NCBI RefSeq assembly: GCF_003991135.1
Contig: NZ_CP016379.1
Span: forward strand, 1,798,001-1,862,000
Direction: 5' to 3'
Length of the DNA stretch: 64,000 bases
Source: Anoxybacter fermentans
GTDB lineage: Bacteria; Bacillota; Halanaerobiia; DY22613
This document shows positions 36,404-45,999 of the stretch, piece after piece (the first letter of the stretch is position 1; the number at the start of each line of letters is the position of its first letter). The notes under the pieces are model-generated. The model worked only from the letters and a program-made list of their open reading frames with translations, made no database searches and was not told the DNA's origin. Position numbers and translations under genes: made by a program.

Positions 36404-38167
36404 TTAAACCGAAACAATCCACATAAACTGATAAGAATCAAGATGACAGATGATATTTCCTGCATCGTCTGGTATAAACACTTTATCAGAAATAATATCA
36501 CGATAAGTACTGGTAGAATCAAAGCCAATCTCTTTTAAATTAATAATAAGCCGTTGATCTTTCTGAGAAACATTCTGAAGAGAAAGTAATTTTTCACTTT
36601 GATCTGGAGATGTTCTCACTAATGAAAATACCTGATCATTAAGAAAGAGTATTTTCTGATCTCCCAGAGGATGAAAAGCTTTTCTTTTCCGACGTAATTT
36701 CAAAAGTTCTCTCATTCCGTCAAAAACTTTTCTCCTTATTGAATTTTTATCTTCCAATTCTTTATAAAGCTTATCTATCTTAAATTTTTCACGATTAATA
36801 GACCTTAATCTTCCCGTTTCTTTTACCCCTTGATAATAGTTCTGCGACCCCAGTAAACTATGCACATAAATCCCCGGCACTCCGACTAAAGATAACAATA
36901 TGGAATGGGCACAAAGGAATCGCTTAACCTTGATCTCTTCCGGGTCTTCTTCATTGGAAAGAGCATTGAAATAGGAGATATTTAATTCATAAGGTGATTT
37001 ACTTCCATCACTATTGGTCTTATAAGAAACTCCTCCTCCCCGGGCTTTTACCATTTCTACCATTTCATTGATCTCTTCTTCTGATAAAATCCCTTTAGCT
37101 GGCATCAAACCAATTCCATCATGAGAAGCTAAGAAATTAAAGAAAGTAGTTCTGTCCGACAGTTTTTCCAGTGAATCTGCCCACTTTAATAAATGGCTCG
37201 CATTTTCCCGATAAAATGCATTTAACACCAACGGCGGTAATGGAAATTGATATACCATTTGTGCTTCATTATATCCATTTCCGAAATAACTGATATTCTC
37301 TTTATGGGGTACATTTGTCTCTGTGATGAAGATCATCTCTGGATCTACAATATCGAATATATCTCTAAAAAGTTGAATTACTTTATGGGTTTCTTCCAAG
37401 TGGATACAGGTTGTACCTAACTTTTTCCATAAATACCCTATGGCATCCAGGCGAATCAGTTTTGCCCCCTTTTTACTATAAAATAAGAGTAGTTCTACAA
37501 TCTTTAGCAATACTTCTTCATTGGCGTAGTTTAGATCAACCTGATCTGCACTGAAAGTTGTCCAGATATATTTGGTCCCTTCAGGTGTATCAAATGGAGT
37601 AAGTAACGGTGTCGTTCTGGGTCTGGTTACCTGACTTATATCAGTATCTTCTGGTACAGCAATGAAAAAGTTTTTGTATTGGGGATTACCTGCTAAATAT
37701 TCCTGAAACCATTCACTTTTTGCTGAAATATGATTGATTACACCATCAAACATCAGCTTAAATTCTTTGCTTAACTCTTCGACTTCCTGCCATCCGCCCA
37801 GCTCAGGATTTACTGCAAAATAATCAATCACAGAAAATCCATCATCTGAAGAGTAAGGATAGAAAGGTAAAATATGAATCCCGGTAAACGTATCTTTTAA
37901 ATATGTACAGGCAAAATCTTTTAAATTTTTCAAAGGAATAGTTCCTTCTTTTTGGAACTGATCTCCATATGTAATTAGAATGGCATCTTTTTCATCAACC
38001 CAGTCTGTATTAAGCTGTCCCCTTGGACCACCATTTTCTTTTAAAAAGTCATTAATGATTTTTATTAATCTCTTTAGAACCTTCTGGCCGCGTTCTTTTC
38101 CATATAAAAAGTTCAATTTTTCAAGCATTTTCTGTTGGTCAGCTTGTGATATAGTGTATGATTTCAT
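36404..38167 (-). CDS. GH13 sugar phosphorylase (sucrose/glucosylglycerate phosphorylase type)
   Basis: A 587-residue cytoplasmic enzyme of the GH13_18 type, which splits a glucoside with phosphate to give glucose 1-phosphate. The catalytic triad is visible: nucleophile Asp in LIRLDAIGYLWKK, acid/base Glu in FITETNVPH, and stabilising Asp in LASHDGIGLMPA. The acceptor loop RPRTTPLLTPFDTPEG followed by TFSADQVDLNY seems closer to glucosylglycerate phosphorylases than to sucrose phosphorylases, but this is a judgement by eye. The ATG at 38167 has GGAGGAG upstream. It is controlled by a promoter overlapping a LacI-type operator, with a divergent lacI gene. Confidence 0.88.
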   Translation of the reverse strand: MKSYTISQADQQKMLEKLNFLYGKERGQKVLKRLIKIINDFLKENGGPRGQLNTDWVDEKDAILITYGDQFQKEGTIPLKNLKDFACTYLKDTFTGIHILPFYPYSSDDGFSVIDYFAVNPELGGWQEVEELSKEFKLMFDGVINHISAKSEWFQEYLAGNPQYKNFFIAVPEDTDISQVTRPRTTPLLTPFDTPEGTKYIWTTFSADQVDLNYANEEVLLKIVELLLFYSKKGAKLIRLDAIGYLWKKLGTTCIHLEETHKVIQLFRDIFDIVDPEMIFITETNVPHKENISYFGNGYNEAQMVYQFPLPPLVLNAFYRENASHLLKWADSLEKLSDRTTFFNFLASHDGIGLMPAKGILSEEEINEMVEMVKARGGGVSYKTNSDGSKSPYELNISYFNALSNEEDPEEIKVKRFLCAHSILLSLVGVPGIYVHSLLGSQNYYQGVKETGRLRSINREKFKIDKLYKELEDKNSIRRKVFDGMRELLKLRRKRKAFHPLGDQKILFLNDQVFSLVRTSPDQSEKLLSLQNVSQKDQRLIINLKEIGFDSTSTYRDIISDKVFIPDDAGNIICHLDSYQFMWIVSV

Positions 38168-38213
38168 CTTTATAACTCCTCCTTTTTTCATCCAATAGCT
38201 ACTGATATTTTTA

Positions 38214-38265
38214 TTATACTATTAATTATACTATTAATTATACTATTATCGAAACGTTTTTACAA
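38214..38265 (-). promoter_or_regulatory. Phosphorylase promoter with triplicated -10 box
   Basis: A 12-bp unit TTATACTATTAA is repeated three times (38214-38249), each giving TATAAT on the minus strand. With TTGTAA at 38260-38265 the middle box (38237-38242) has a 17-base spacing. Units differ only in the last base of the third. Confidence 0.65.
38246..38262 (-). promoter_or_regulatory. LacI-type operator O1 inside the phosphorylase promoter
   Basis: ATCGAAACGTTTTT shares ATCGAAACG with O2 and lies between the -35 and -10 boxes, so binding would block transcription. Confidence 0.65.
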
Positions 38266-38345
38266 ATTTGCTTGTTAGTAAAATTTAGATTTTTATTGAT
38301 ATTCCTTAAGTTTTCTTAGTTATCTCTTATTTTTCTCATTAATAT

Positions 38346-38362
38346 GAAATCGTTTCGATTTT
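38346..38362 (+). promoter_or_regulatory. LacI-type operator O2
   Basis: AAATCGTTTCGATTT is a perfect inverted repeat around TTT. It lies about 85 bases upstream of the lacI start codon and 100 bases from O1. Confidence 0.65.
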
Positions 38363-38438
38363 TTTTAGTTTCTCTTTTCAACCTTTAACAGATATGATAT
38401 GATTTATATTAGAACACACCTTACTGGGGGAATGAACG

Positions 38439-39473
38439 ATGAAAGCTACAATCAAAGATGTTGCCCGCCTTGCAAACGTTTCTATATCCACTGTTTCACG
38501 ATACATAAACGGTGCAGATAATCTAAAACCTGAAACCAGGCAAAAAATTAAGAAAGCAATATCCCAATTAAATTATCGCCCCAATAAGATTGCACAGAGC
38601 TTAGGTTCCCGATTGTGCTCCATTGGAGTTATAGCAACCCGTTCATCAGAGATGGCTTTTGCCAACCCCTACTTTTCCGAAGTTCTTAAGGGGATTGGTT
38701 CTATTGCGGAAGCAAACCAATATGATATCGTTCTATGCTCCTCTGAAGATGAAGAAAAAGAGATTGAACGCTGTCTTAGTTTAATCGATGGTGGTATCGT
38801 TCAGGGATTAATTCTTCTCAGTTCCCGGATATATGATAGGCTTATTTATGAACTGATCCGAATAAAGTTTCCTTTTGTGTTAATTGGACGGATTTTACCA
38901 GAAACTTTACCTGAGCCTGATGAGTACCAAATTTACACCGTAAATACCCCTAATTTTAATGACAGTTACAATATGACCAAATATCTCATTGAACAGGGAC
39001 ACGAAAAAATTGGTTTTATTCAGGCCCCAATGAATTATGTAGTAAGCCATGATCGCTATCAAGGCTTTTGTCAGGCACTTCAAGATGCAGGACTACCCTT
39101 GCGTAAAGAATGGGTTATAAATGGAGGTTATACCTGGAAGGACGCTTATGATGCCACTATTGCTCTTCTTTCTAACCCCCCTTTGCCCACTGCTATCTTT
39201 GCCAGTGACGATTTGAAAGCTGTAGGAGCCTGTAAAGCAATTAAGCAGGCTGGCTTGAAAGTCCCTGATGATATCTCTATCGTAGGACATAACGATTACG
39301 AAATGGCATCTATCAATGAACCAGAGTTAACTACCATTCGTGTACCCATTTATGAACTTGGTCTAAAAGCAACTAAACTATTAATTGATGTGATTAATGG
39401 AAAAAAAGTAGAACCGGAGATCATCCTACCTACCCAATTGATTAAAAGAAAGTCTGTTCGTTCATTAAAATAA
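38439..39473 (+). CDS. LacI-family transcriptional regulator
   Basis: A 344-residue repressor. The helix-turn-helix and hinge occupy residues 3-58 (IKDVARLANVSISTVSRYIN, then LNYRPNKIAQSLGS). A periplasmic-binding-type sugar domain follows, with IFASDDLKAVGACKAIKQAG and VGHNDYEMA near the effector cleft. The ATG has GGGGG 10 bases upstream. It is transcribed away from the phosphorylase-GT4 operon, and two LacI-type operators lie in the shared intergenic region. It most likely represses that operon and itself until its sugar ligand appears. The ligand is not known. Confidence 0.93.
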   Translation: MKATIKDVARLANVSISTVSRYINGADNLKPETRQKIKKAISQLNYRPNKIAQSLGSRLCSIGVIATRSSEMAFANPYFSEVLKGIGSIAEANQYDIVLCSSEDEEKEIERCLSLIDGGIVQGLILLSSRIYDRLIYELIRIKFPFVLIGRILPETLPEPDEYQIYTVNTPNFNDSYNMTKYLIEQGHEKIGFIQAPMNYVVSHDRYQGFCQALQDAGLPLRKEWVINGGYTWKDAYDATIALLSNPPLPTAIFASDDLKAVGACKAIKQAGLKVPDDISIVGHNDYEMASINEPELTTIRVPIYELGLKATKLLIDVINGKKVEPEIILPTQLIKRKSVRSLK

Positions 39474-39482
39474 ACCCTTACA

Positions 39483-39518
39483 AATAACCCCTGCGTACTT
39501 TTTAACGCAGGGGTTATT
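39483..39518 (+). terminator. Terminator of lacI
   Basis: A 14-bp perfect stem AATAACCCCTGCGT with ACGCAGGGGTTATT, 10 bases after the stop codon; the following T run is weak (CATTCATC). Confidence 0.7.
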
Positions 39519-39592
39519 CATTCATCTTGAGTTCTTATAAACTAAGAACAAATTCCTCTTCGGGCACTCTAATTTTAGTCAATTGTTATTTT

Positions 39593-39765
39593 ACTGCAAA
39601 GAACTAATTTTGAACAACATAAAAATTTTCATTAAATCATCTTAGTGAAATGGAAGGAGAAATAAGGCCTCACCACAGGATGTGATGAGACCTTATTTCG
39701 ACTGAAATCAAACTCTAGATGGTCAGAAAAATTTCTTTTGAAGCGAAAAATTAGCTTTTTGCAGT
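39593..39765 (-). repeat. Dispersed palindromic element, copy R5 (one-hairpin variant)
   Basis: Reverse-oriented copy ending TTAGCTTTTTGCAGT. It keeps the CCACAGGATGTGATGAG hairpin but lacks the GGGCCC-type hairpin found in full copies. It lies between the convergent lacI and clpX genes. Confidence 0.88.
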
Positions 39766-39777
39766 AAAATCATTTCT

Positions 39778-39820
39778 AAAAAATACACCTGTGGAATCAA
39801 ACCCACAGGTGTATTTTTTT
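39778..39820 (-). terminator. Terminator of tig-clpP-clpX
   Basis: AATACACCTGTGG pairs perfectly with CCACAGGTGTATT, with TTTTTT on the minus strand and a T run on the plus strand as well, so it may work in both directions. Confidence 0.88.
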
Positions 39821-41072
39821 AAGCTGTTTCTTCTTTTTTAGAATCAACTCTGACTACCTTTGGTGCAACTTTCTTCTCAACAACATCTTTTGTAATGACA
39901 ACCTTTTTGATCCCCTCTTCAGAAGGAATCTCATACATGATATCTAATAATATTTCTTCTAATATAGCACGTAGACCTCGGGCTCCCGTATTTCTCTTTA
40001 AAGCCTGCTTTGCAATACTCTTCAGAGCTTCATCGGTAAACTCCAACTCTACCTCATCTAACTGGAAGAATTTCTGATACTGTTTTATAAGAGCATTCTT
40101 TGGCTCTTTCAAAATCCGGACTAAATCGTCTTCTTTTAGATCATGTAGAGTCACAATAATCGGCAAACGACCGACGAACTCCGGTATCAGTCCATATCGC
40201 AATAGGTCTTCCGGTAAGACTTGAGAAAGTACTTCTCCAACATTTTGCTCTTTCTTACTCTTGATATCGGCACCAAATCCTATTACCTTACTATGAGTGC
40301 GGGCCTTGATAATCTTATCCAGACCATCAAAAGCACCGCCACAGATAAATAGGATATTAGTTGTATCCAGTTGAATAAATTCTTGATGAGGATGTTTCCG
40401 TCCACCCTGTGGCGGAACACTGGCTATAGTTCCTTCAAGAATTTTAAGTAAAGCTTGCTGAACACCTTCTCCAGATACATCTCTTGTAATAGACGGATTA
40501 TCTGATTTACGTGCAATCTTATCGATCTCATCAATGTAAATTATTCCACGTTCTGCTCTCTCAATATCATAATCAGCAGCCTGAATCAATTTTAAAAGAA
40601 TATTCTCCACATCTTCACCAACATATCCAGCCTCTGTCAAAGAGGTTGCATCTGCAATTGCAAACGGGACATCCAGTATTCTAGCCAGGGTTTGAGCTAA
40701 AAGAGTTTTACCTGAACCAGTCGGACCAATCATCACAATATTACTTTTTTGTAGTTCTACATCTTCTACTTTCATACCGGAATTGATACGCTTGTAATGA
40801 TTATATACTGCTACAGCTAAAGCCTTTTTAGCCTGTTCTTGACCAATAACATATTGATCTAAAGTTTCCTTAATCTCTTTTGGTTTTGGCACATTTTGCA
40901 GGCCAAGATCCATCTCATCATTTAGTTCTTCTTCAATAATTTCATTGCAAAGTTCGATACATTCATCACAAATATAAACACCTGGTCCAGCAACTAATTT
41001 TTTTACCTGATCTTGAATTTTTCCACAAAAAGAGCATTTGAGTTGGCCTTTCTCATCTCCAAATTTAAACAT
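39819..41072 (-). CDS. clpX: ATP-dependent Clp protease ATP-binding subunit ClpX
   Basis: A 417-residue AAA+ unfoldase that feeds substrates to ClpP. The N-terminal zinc domain has CSFCGK and CDECIELC (residues 13-42). Walker A is [12 protein letters not shown] (about 115-126), Walker [13 protein letters not shown], with pore loops GYVGEDV and RKHPHQEF. The ClpP-docking region has the IGF loop (KVIGFGAD). It lies 20 bases after clpP and shares its operon with trigger factor. Confidence 0.98.
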   Translation of the reverse strand: MFKFGDEKGQLKCSFCGKIQDQVKKLVAGPGVYICDECIELCNEIIEEELNDEMDLGLQNVPKPKEIKETLDQYVIGQEQAKKALAVAVYNHYKRINSGMKVEDVELQKSNIVMIGPTGSGKTLLAQTLARILDVPFAIADATSLTEAGYVGEDVENILLKLIQAADYDIERAERGIIYIDEIDKIARKSDNPSITRDVSGEGVQQALLKILEGTIASVPPQGGRKHPHQEFIQLDTTNILFICGGAFDGLDKIIKARTHSKVIGFGADIKSKKEQNVGEVLSQVLPEDLLRYGLIPEFVGRLPIIVTLHDLKEDDLVRILKEPKNALIKQYQKFFQLDEVELEFTDEALKSIAKQALKRNTGARGLRAILEEILLDIMYEIPSEEGIKKVVITKDVVEKKVAPKVVRVDSKKEETA

Positions 41073-41092
41073 TATATCACCTCTTTAAAAAA

Positions 41093-41689
41093 TTACCCCT
41101 TTAGATCATCCTGGCGACTGATAATTTTATCAATGATACCATACTCTTTTGCTTCTTTCGCAGACATGAAAAAGTCTCTTTCTACATCTTTTGCAATCTG
41201 TTCAATTGGTTTACCAGTATGCTTAGCAAGAATCTCATTTTGAATCTCACGAATTCTGAGTAATTCCTTAATTGCAATCTCTGCATCAGTCGCCTTACCA
41301 GATGCCCCACCTGCAGGTTGATGAATCATAATCCTGGAATAAGGGAGAGCAAAACGTTTTCCAGGAGCCCCTGCTGCAAGCAAGAGTGCCCCAGCACTTG
41401 CAGCTTGACCCATACAGATGGTTGAGACATCTGGTTTAATATACTGCATAGTATCATACATGGCTAACGCTGCTGTTGCTGAACCTCCTGGGCTATTAAT
41501 ATAAAAGTGGATATCTTTATCTGGGTCTTCAGCTTCAAGGAATAAAAACTGTGCAATAATTAAGTTAGCAACCTCATCAGTAACTTCTGAACCTAAAAAC
41601 ACAATCCGATCTTTGAGCAAACGCGAGTAAATATCATATGAACGTTCACCTCTACTGGTTTGCTCTACTACAATAGGCACTAGGCCCAT
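41093..41689 (-). CDS. clpP: ATP-dependent Clp protease proteolytic subunit ClpP
   Basis: A 198-residue serine protease forming the double-heptamer chamber. The triad is S98 (GQAASAGA), H123 (MIHQPAGG) and D172 (VERDFFMSA). The ATG at 41689 ([10 protein letters not shown]) is chosen because AAAGGAGGGG lies 8 bases upstream; the frame extends six codons further. Middle gene of the tig-clpP-clpX operon. Confidence 0.98.
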   Translation of the reverse strand: MGLVPIVVEQTSRGERSYDIYSRLLKDRIVFLGSEVTDEVANLIIAQFLFLEAEDPDKDIHFYINSPGGSATAALAMYDTMQYIKPDVSTICMGQAASAGALLLAAGAPGKRFALPYSRIMIHQPAGGASGKATDAEIAIKELLRIREIQNEILAKHTGKPIEQIAKDVERDFFMSAKEAKEYGIIDKIISRQDDLKG

Positions 41690-41741
41690 TATTACCCCTC
41701 CTTTCAAAATTCATAATACCCAACAAAAACGAAATTTAAAC

Positions 41742-43028
41742 CTATTTAGCATTCTTTTCTACAAGGAAATCAATCACTTTTTCCATAGTCATACCATAAC
41801 TGAGATTATCTAAATTACCTTGCAGCAATAAAAATTGCTTGAATTTTTTCGGATCCTGATTATTTTTCTCTGCCAGTTCAGCAATCCTATTATCTATTTC
41901 TTCATCAGTTACCACAATCCCTTCTTTTTCCGCAATAGCCTCTAAAGTCAGACTGGCACGAACCCGTTTTTCAGCCTCAGCTCGATTTTCTTCCTTCCAC
42001 TTATCAACACTGGAACCAACATACTCGAGATACTTATCAAAAGGAATTCCATGCTGTTGGAAATCAAAGGCCATAGTTTGATACATACGCTCTAATTCAT
42101 CATCAATCATCTTTTCAGGAATATCAATCTCTGCATTCTGAGCTACGGTATCTACTACTTTATTCTCAAATTCTCTCCTGGCCTGTTCCTTTGCATTTTC
42201 CAGTAATTTCTTTCTGATATCTTCTTTTAACTCTTCTAGAGTTTCAAACTCGCTTACCTCTTTAGCAAAATCATCATTTAATTCAGGAACATCTTTCACC
42301 TTAATCTCCTTGACAGTTACTTTGAAAGTAGCTGGTTTACCAGCCAGATGTTCAGCACGGTAATCTTCCGGGAAGGTAACATTTACTTCAACTTCTTCGC
42401 CAACTTTGGCGCCAATCAACTGTTCTTCAAAACCTTCAATAAACGTGTTGGAACCAATCTCCAATGCATATTCTTCGCCGCTACCACCTTCAAAAGGCTC
42501 TCCATCAATAAAACCTTCAAAATCAATAATTGCATAATCACCTTTCTCTACTACATCTCTATCAGTGGTTTTCAATTGTGTATGGCGCTGCTGCAATAAT
42601 TCCAACTCACGGTTAACATCTTCTTCATCAACCTTAACTTCTTCCTGTTCTAAGCCAAGACCAGTGTACTGACCCAATTTAACTTCTGGTTTAACAAGAA
42701 CCTTTGCAGTAAAAGTAAATGGTTTACCAGCTTCAATATGAACATCTTCAATAACAGGACGGTCAATTGGCTCAATACCGATCTCTTCAACTGCCTGACT
42801 ATATGCTTCCGGTAACAAAATATCTAATGCATCATTATAGAGAACTTCAACACCAAATCGTGCTTCCAGAACTTTTCGAGGCACACGACCTTTCCGAAAA
42901 CCTGGAACCTTTACTTCTTTTACCACCTTTTTATAAGCTTTGTCCAATGCATCTGCTACCTTTTCAACTTCCACTTCCACTTTAAGTTCTACCTGATTAC
43001 CTTCTAATCTTTGATGACTTACTTTCAT
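41742..43028 (-). CDS. tig: Trigger factor
   Basis: A 428-residue ribosome-bound chaperone and peptidyl-prolyl isomerase. The N-domain has the ribosome-docking signature GFRKGRVPRK (about 44-53). The FKBP-like domain spans about 155-245 (GDYAIIDFEGFIDGEPFEGG). The rest is the helical substrate cradle. Its ATG at 43028 follows AAGGGGGCAG. It is first in the tig-clpP-clpX unit, downstream of a terminator that ends the tRNA pair. Confidence 0.97.
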   Translation of the reverse strand: MKVSHQRLEGNQVELKVEVEVEKVADALDKAYKKVVKEVKVPGFRKGRVPRKVLEARFGVEVLYNDALDILLPEAYSQAVEEIGIEPIDRPVIEDVHIEAGKPFTFTAKVLVKPEVKLGQYTGLGLEQEEVKVDEEDVNRELELLQQRHTQLKTTDRDVVEKGDYAIIDFEGFIDGEPFEGGSGEEYALEIGSNTFIEGFEEQLIGAKVGEEVEVNVTFPEDYRAEHLAGKPATFKVTVKEIKVKDVPELNDDFAKEVSEFETLEELKEDIRKKLLENAKEQARREFENKVVDTVAQNAEIDIPEKMIDDELERMYQTMAFDFQQHGIPFDKYLEYVGSSVDKWKEENRAEAEKRVRASLTLEAIAEKEGIVVTDEEIDNRIAELAEKNNQDPKKFKQFLLLQGNLDNLSYGMTMEKVIDFLVEKNAK

Positions 43029-43181
43029 TCGACTGCCCCCTTGTTAAATTATATGTATCATTTTCAAAAAATTATGTTTTTCAGCCAATTTAATAATTCT
43101 ACGAAATCAGTATATTCCCTTCTTTTGTAAATATACTAATTTATCTAGCAATAGCACAATTTCTTCCGATAATAAAACAAT

Positions 43182-43203
43182 CCTCGGCTGGTTCCAACCG
43201 AGG
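43182..43203 (-). terminator. Terminator of the tRNA-Arg/tRNA-His transcript
   Basis: CCTCGG pairs with CCGAGG, extended by a TTGG/CCAG inner stem, followed by ATTGTTTTATT on the minus strand. Confidence 0.75.
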
Positions 43204-43228
43204 CTATTGCAAACAAAAAATATAAAAA

Positions 43229-43306
43229 TGGGGTGGATGATGGGACTCGAACCCACGGCCTCAGGAGCCACAATCCTGCGCTCTAACCAACTGAGCTACA
43301 TCCACC
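43229..43306 (-). tRNA. tRNA-His (anticodon GTG)
   Basis: Cloverleaf with acceptor GTGGATG/CATCCAC, the extra 5' G paired with C73 that marks tRNA-His, anticodon loop TTGTGGC, T loop GTTCGAGTC and encoded CCA. Confidence 0.97.
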
Positions 43307-43310
43307 ACAC

Positions 43311-43387
<77 letters not shown>

Positions 43388-43417
43388 CTATTTGATTCAT
43401 TCGCTGACAGCATTACC

Positions 43418-43446
43418 AGTATAACCGATATAGCTGAAATGGTCAA
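43418..43446 (-). promoter_or_regulatory. Promoter of the tRNA-Arg/tRNA-His pair
   Basis: TTGACC (43441-43446) and TATACT (43418-43423) with a 17-base spacer, about 25 bases before the expected 5' leader of the tRNA. Confidence 0.8.
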
Positions 43447-43525
43447 AAACGAATTATTGCCTTTATTTAATATTAAATCAATTATCCTGCCTAATTCTTC
43501 ATATATCTTATTATTTCTAGCTATT

Positions 43526-44122
43526 TTATTTTAATTTCCTAATCTCCTCTATAATAGAGCAAAAAGCTTTGCCCCGGTGGCTAATTCTGTTTTTAACTTC
43601 CATAGGTAATTCTGCAAAAGTAGCATTATACTCCGGCAGATAAAAAAGCGGATCATATCCAAATCCTCCCTGGCCCCTGGGCTCTGTAAGCAACAAGCCT
43701 TCACAACTTCCTTCTACCACCCTTTCACGCCCATCTGGTAATACCAGAGCTATAACTGACTTAAAACGGGCAGTTCGCTCGTTCAAGTCAGGATGGTCCT
43801 TTAAAAGTTCAAGCAATTTTCTATTATTATCGGCATCCGTTGCATCAGGGCCAGCAAAGCGCGCCGAATAAACACCCGGCGCACCATCTAATAAATCCAC
43901 CTCTAACCCTGAATCATCTGCCAGAGTAGGAAGCTGAGTAGCTTTACAGATCTCCCTCGCTTTTTTTAAAGCATTTTCCTTAAAAGTCTTCCCATCCTCG
44001 ACCACTTCTGGTATTTCAGGAAAATGATTTAAAGATAACACCTGAATTGACTCATCTTTTAAAAGGGCTTTTAGTTCCTGGACTTTGTAGGGATTCCGAC
44101 TAGCAATAACAATTTTTTCCAT
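43526..44122 (-). CDS. rdgB: XTP/dITP diphosphatase (RdgB/HAM1 family)
   Basis: A 198-residue housekeeping enzyme that removes non-canonical purine nucleotides (ITP, dITP, XTP). It starts MEKIVIASRNPYKVQELKAL, with the substrate site SRNPYK, then LADDSGLEVDLLDGAPGVYS, GFGYDPLFYLPE and the C-terminal ISHRGKAF. The ATG at 44122 is one base from the rph stop and has GAAGGTGA upstream; the longer frame runs into rph. The rph-rdgB order is common in Firmicutes. Confidence 0.97.
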   Translation of the reverse strand: MEKIVIASRNPYKVQELKALLKDESIQVLSLNHFPEIPEVVEDGKTFKENALKKAREICKATQLPTLADDSGLEVDLLDGAPGVYSARFAGPDATDADNNRKLLELLKDHPDLNERTARFKSVIALVLPDGRERVVEGSCEGLLLTEPRGQGGFGYDPLFYLPEYNATFAELPMEVKNRISHRGKAFCSIIEEIRKLK

Positions 44123-44123
44123 A

Positions 44124-44924
44124 CTATTCACCTTCTATCAAAAAAGTCTCAACATCATCCTTATGAACCAGATTATCTCCATCTTTAGGTCGGATTAAAT
44201 ATGTAAGTTCACCTAAAACAGCTTTTTGATATTCAATCAGCTCCATTATTCCCTTTTCTCCCAGTTCATAAAGCTGATTTAACTCATCCCGGGTAAAAGG
44301 AGCTTCTTCTCCAGTCCCCTGTATTTCAATAATCTTGCCATCTCCACTCATCACAATATTTAAATCTACATGAGCATTACAGTCTTCCTCATAACAGAGA
44401 TCAAGGAGTGGTTGACCATCAACAATTCCCACACTGGTTGCAGCCAGGAAATTATTAATCGGGCTTTCAGTGAGCTTATCATTATCAATCATCCATTTAA
44501 TAGCATCTACTAAAGCAACAAAAGCTCCTGTAATAGAAGCAGTCCTGGTTCCTCCATCTGCCTGGATTACATCACAATCAAGTATGATTGTATGTTCACC
44601 CAATTTATTCAAATCAACTACCGATCGCAAAGCCCGTCCAATTAGCCGTTGAATCTCCATAGTTCTACCGCTAATTTTTCCCCTTGCCTCTCTGGGACTC
44701 CGGACATGAGTTGAACGAGGAAGCATAGAATATTCAGCAGTAATCCAGCCCTGATCCTGACCTCTAAGCCAGCCAGGTACTTTTTCTTCTACCGAAGCTG
44801 TACAGATTACTTTTGTATTTCCTGTCTCAATAAGAACAGAACCTTCTGCATATTTTGTAAAATTTCTGGTAATTCGTACCTCTCTCAATTGATCCCATTT
44901 ACGGCCATCAATACGTTCCATCAC
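44124..44924 (-). CDS. rph: Ribonuclease PH
   Basis: A 266-residue phosphorolytic 3'-5' exoribonuclease that trims tRNA 3' ends. It has [19 protein letters not shown] at the N-terminus, [19 protein letters not shown] with [20 protein letters not shown] around 65-105 (phosphate-binding arginines), and [19 protein letters not shown]. The start is a GTG at 44924 (AAAGGGG 8 bases upstream) or the ATG one codon later. It is co-transcribed with rdgB and preceded by the P-loop protein gene by 18 bases. Confidence 0.97.
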   Translation of the reverse strand: MMERIDGRKWDQLREVRITRNFTKYAEGSVLIETGNTKVICTASVEEKVPGWLRGQDQGWITAEYSMLPRSTHVRSPREARGKISGRTMEIQRLIGRALRSVVDLNKLGEHTIILDCDVIQADGGTRTASITGAFVALVDAIKWMIDNDKLTESPINNFLAATSVGIVDGQPLLDLCYEEDCNAHVDLNIVMSGDGKIIEIQGTGEEAPFTRDELNQLYELGEKGIMELIEYQKAVLGELTYLIRPKDGDNLVHKDDVETFLIEGE

Positions 44925-44942
44925 TTTATTTACCCCTTTCTC

Positions 44943-45845
44943 TTACAATTTACTTAACTTAAATTGACTATGTTCTTCATCTTTCCCAACTAAACCAGCT
45001 AACAAGTAGAGCTTTTCACGTGGATTATATTTAAACTCTTTTATCAATTTAAACCCCTTTATATCGCCTGTCTTTCGGACATGAATTCTAGGACCGGTAC
45101 AAAAATATTGCCGGTCTCCCAGTTTAATATGTTCTTCATCTAAATAACAGACTGGAATATCCTTTTCAATGTATTCTAAAACCCGTCTTTCAACCTCATC
45201 TAAACTGAAATCAGGTTTCTTCTCAAATTCCAAGACAAAACCGCTTTTTACATCACTATGAAATGGCGGGCGTTCATAGCCCATATCTTCAATAACCATA
45301 GAAGTTAAATCTTCCGCAGTATGAGACATTCGCCTGAGATCAATGGATTTAAAAACAATTTGAGCAATCTCTTTTGCAGTAGGGCCAAATACCCCAGGAC
45401 GTGTAACCAATACCTCTTCCCCAATACCTATTAATAAATCGGGATTAATATTAAGATGGGATTCTAACAAATCAAAATGTTCAACCACCACCCGCTTATT
45501 TTTAATCACAGCTTTTTGAACCGCCTCTGCCAGTTTCCAGGGTTGAGTAAAAGCTGCTTCAAAACGGGCATCCACATGATAGGTATGGCTCTGAAATTTA
45601 CCTTTCTGATAATCTTCTAACAAAGGTAATGGGCGGATATTAATCCCTTCATCATCATTGGTTAATGTAAGTCCTGGAAACATCCCGCGGATCAAAAGAG
45701 ACTTGCCTGCTCCTGCTACACCGATTAATCCTATAAGATGATCATTAGGGTGTAAATATCTCTGACTTAAACTATGTCCTAAAAACATTAGTCGTTCTTT
45801 ACCTCTGGGAGCAAAGTATGTAGAATGTGCAAAACCTGCGATCAT
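44943..45845 (-). CDS. P-loop NTPase related to the alanyl-tRNA synthetase additional domain
   Basis: A 300-residue cytoplasmic protein. The N-terminal half has a P-loop, LIGVAGAGKSLLIRGMFPG (about 39-57), and a Walker B-like VVVEHFDLL. The C-terminal half (MVIEDMGYERPPFHSD onward) resembles what databases label the second additional domain of alanyl-tRNA synthetase, a threonyl/alanyl-synthetase-like editing fold. I am unsure of the name and know no proven function. It is first in a unit with rph and rdgB, which suggests a role in RNA or nucleotide quality control. Upstream (45846-45999) no clear promoter was found. Confidence 0.65.
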   Translation of the reverse strand: MIAGFAHSTYFAPRGKERLMFLGHSLSQRYLHPNDHLIGLIGVAGAGKSLLIRGMFPGLTLTNDDEGINIRPLPLLEDYQKGKFQSHTYHVDARFEAAFTQPWKLAEAVQKAVIKNKRVVVEHFDLLESHLNINPDLLIGIGEEVLVTRPGVFGPTAKEIAQIVFKSIDLRRMSHTAEDLTSMVIEDMGYERPPFHSDVKSGFVLEFEKKPDFSLDEVERRVLEYIEKDIPVCYLDEEHIKLGDRQYFCTGPRIHVRKTGDIKGFKLIKEFKYNPREKLYLLAGLVGKDEEHSQFKLSKL

Positions 45846-45999
45846 AAATCTTCAACTCCTAAAGGCTAGTCTTTGATTTCATTTTTAATTCCATTCATCC
45901 TAGACCAATTTAACCTCTTTCCATTGTTTGATATAGGTATTCAGAAATCCTGCAAAATTATCTCATAAATCTGAGAATTAACAAACGATTTCTGATTTT

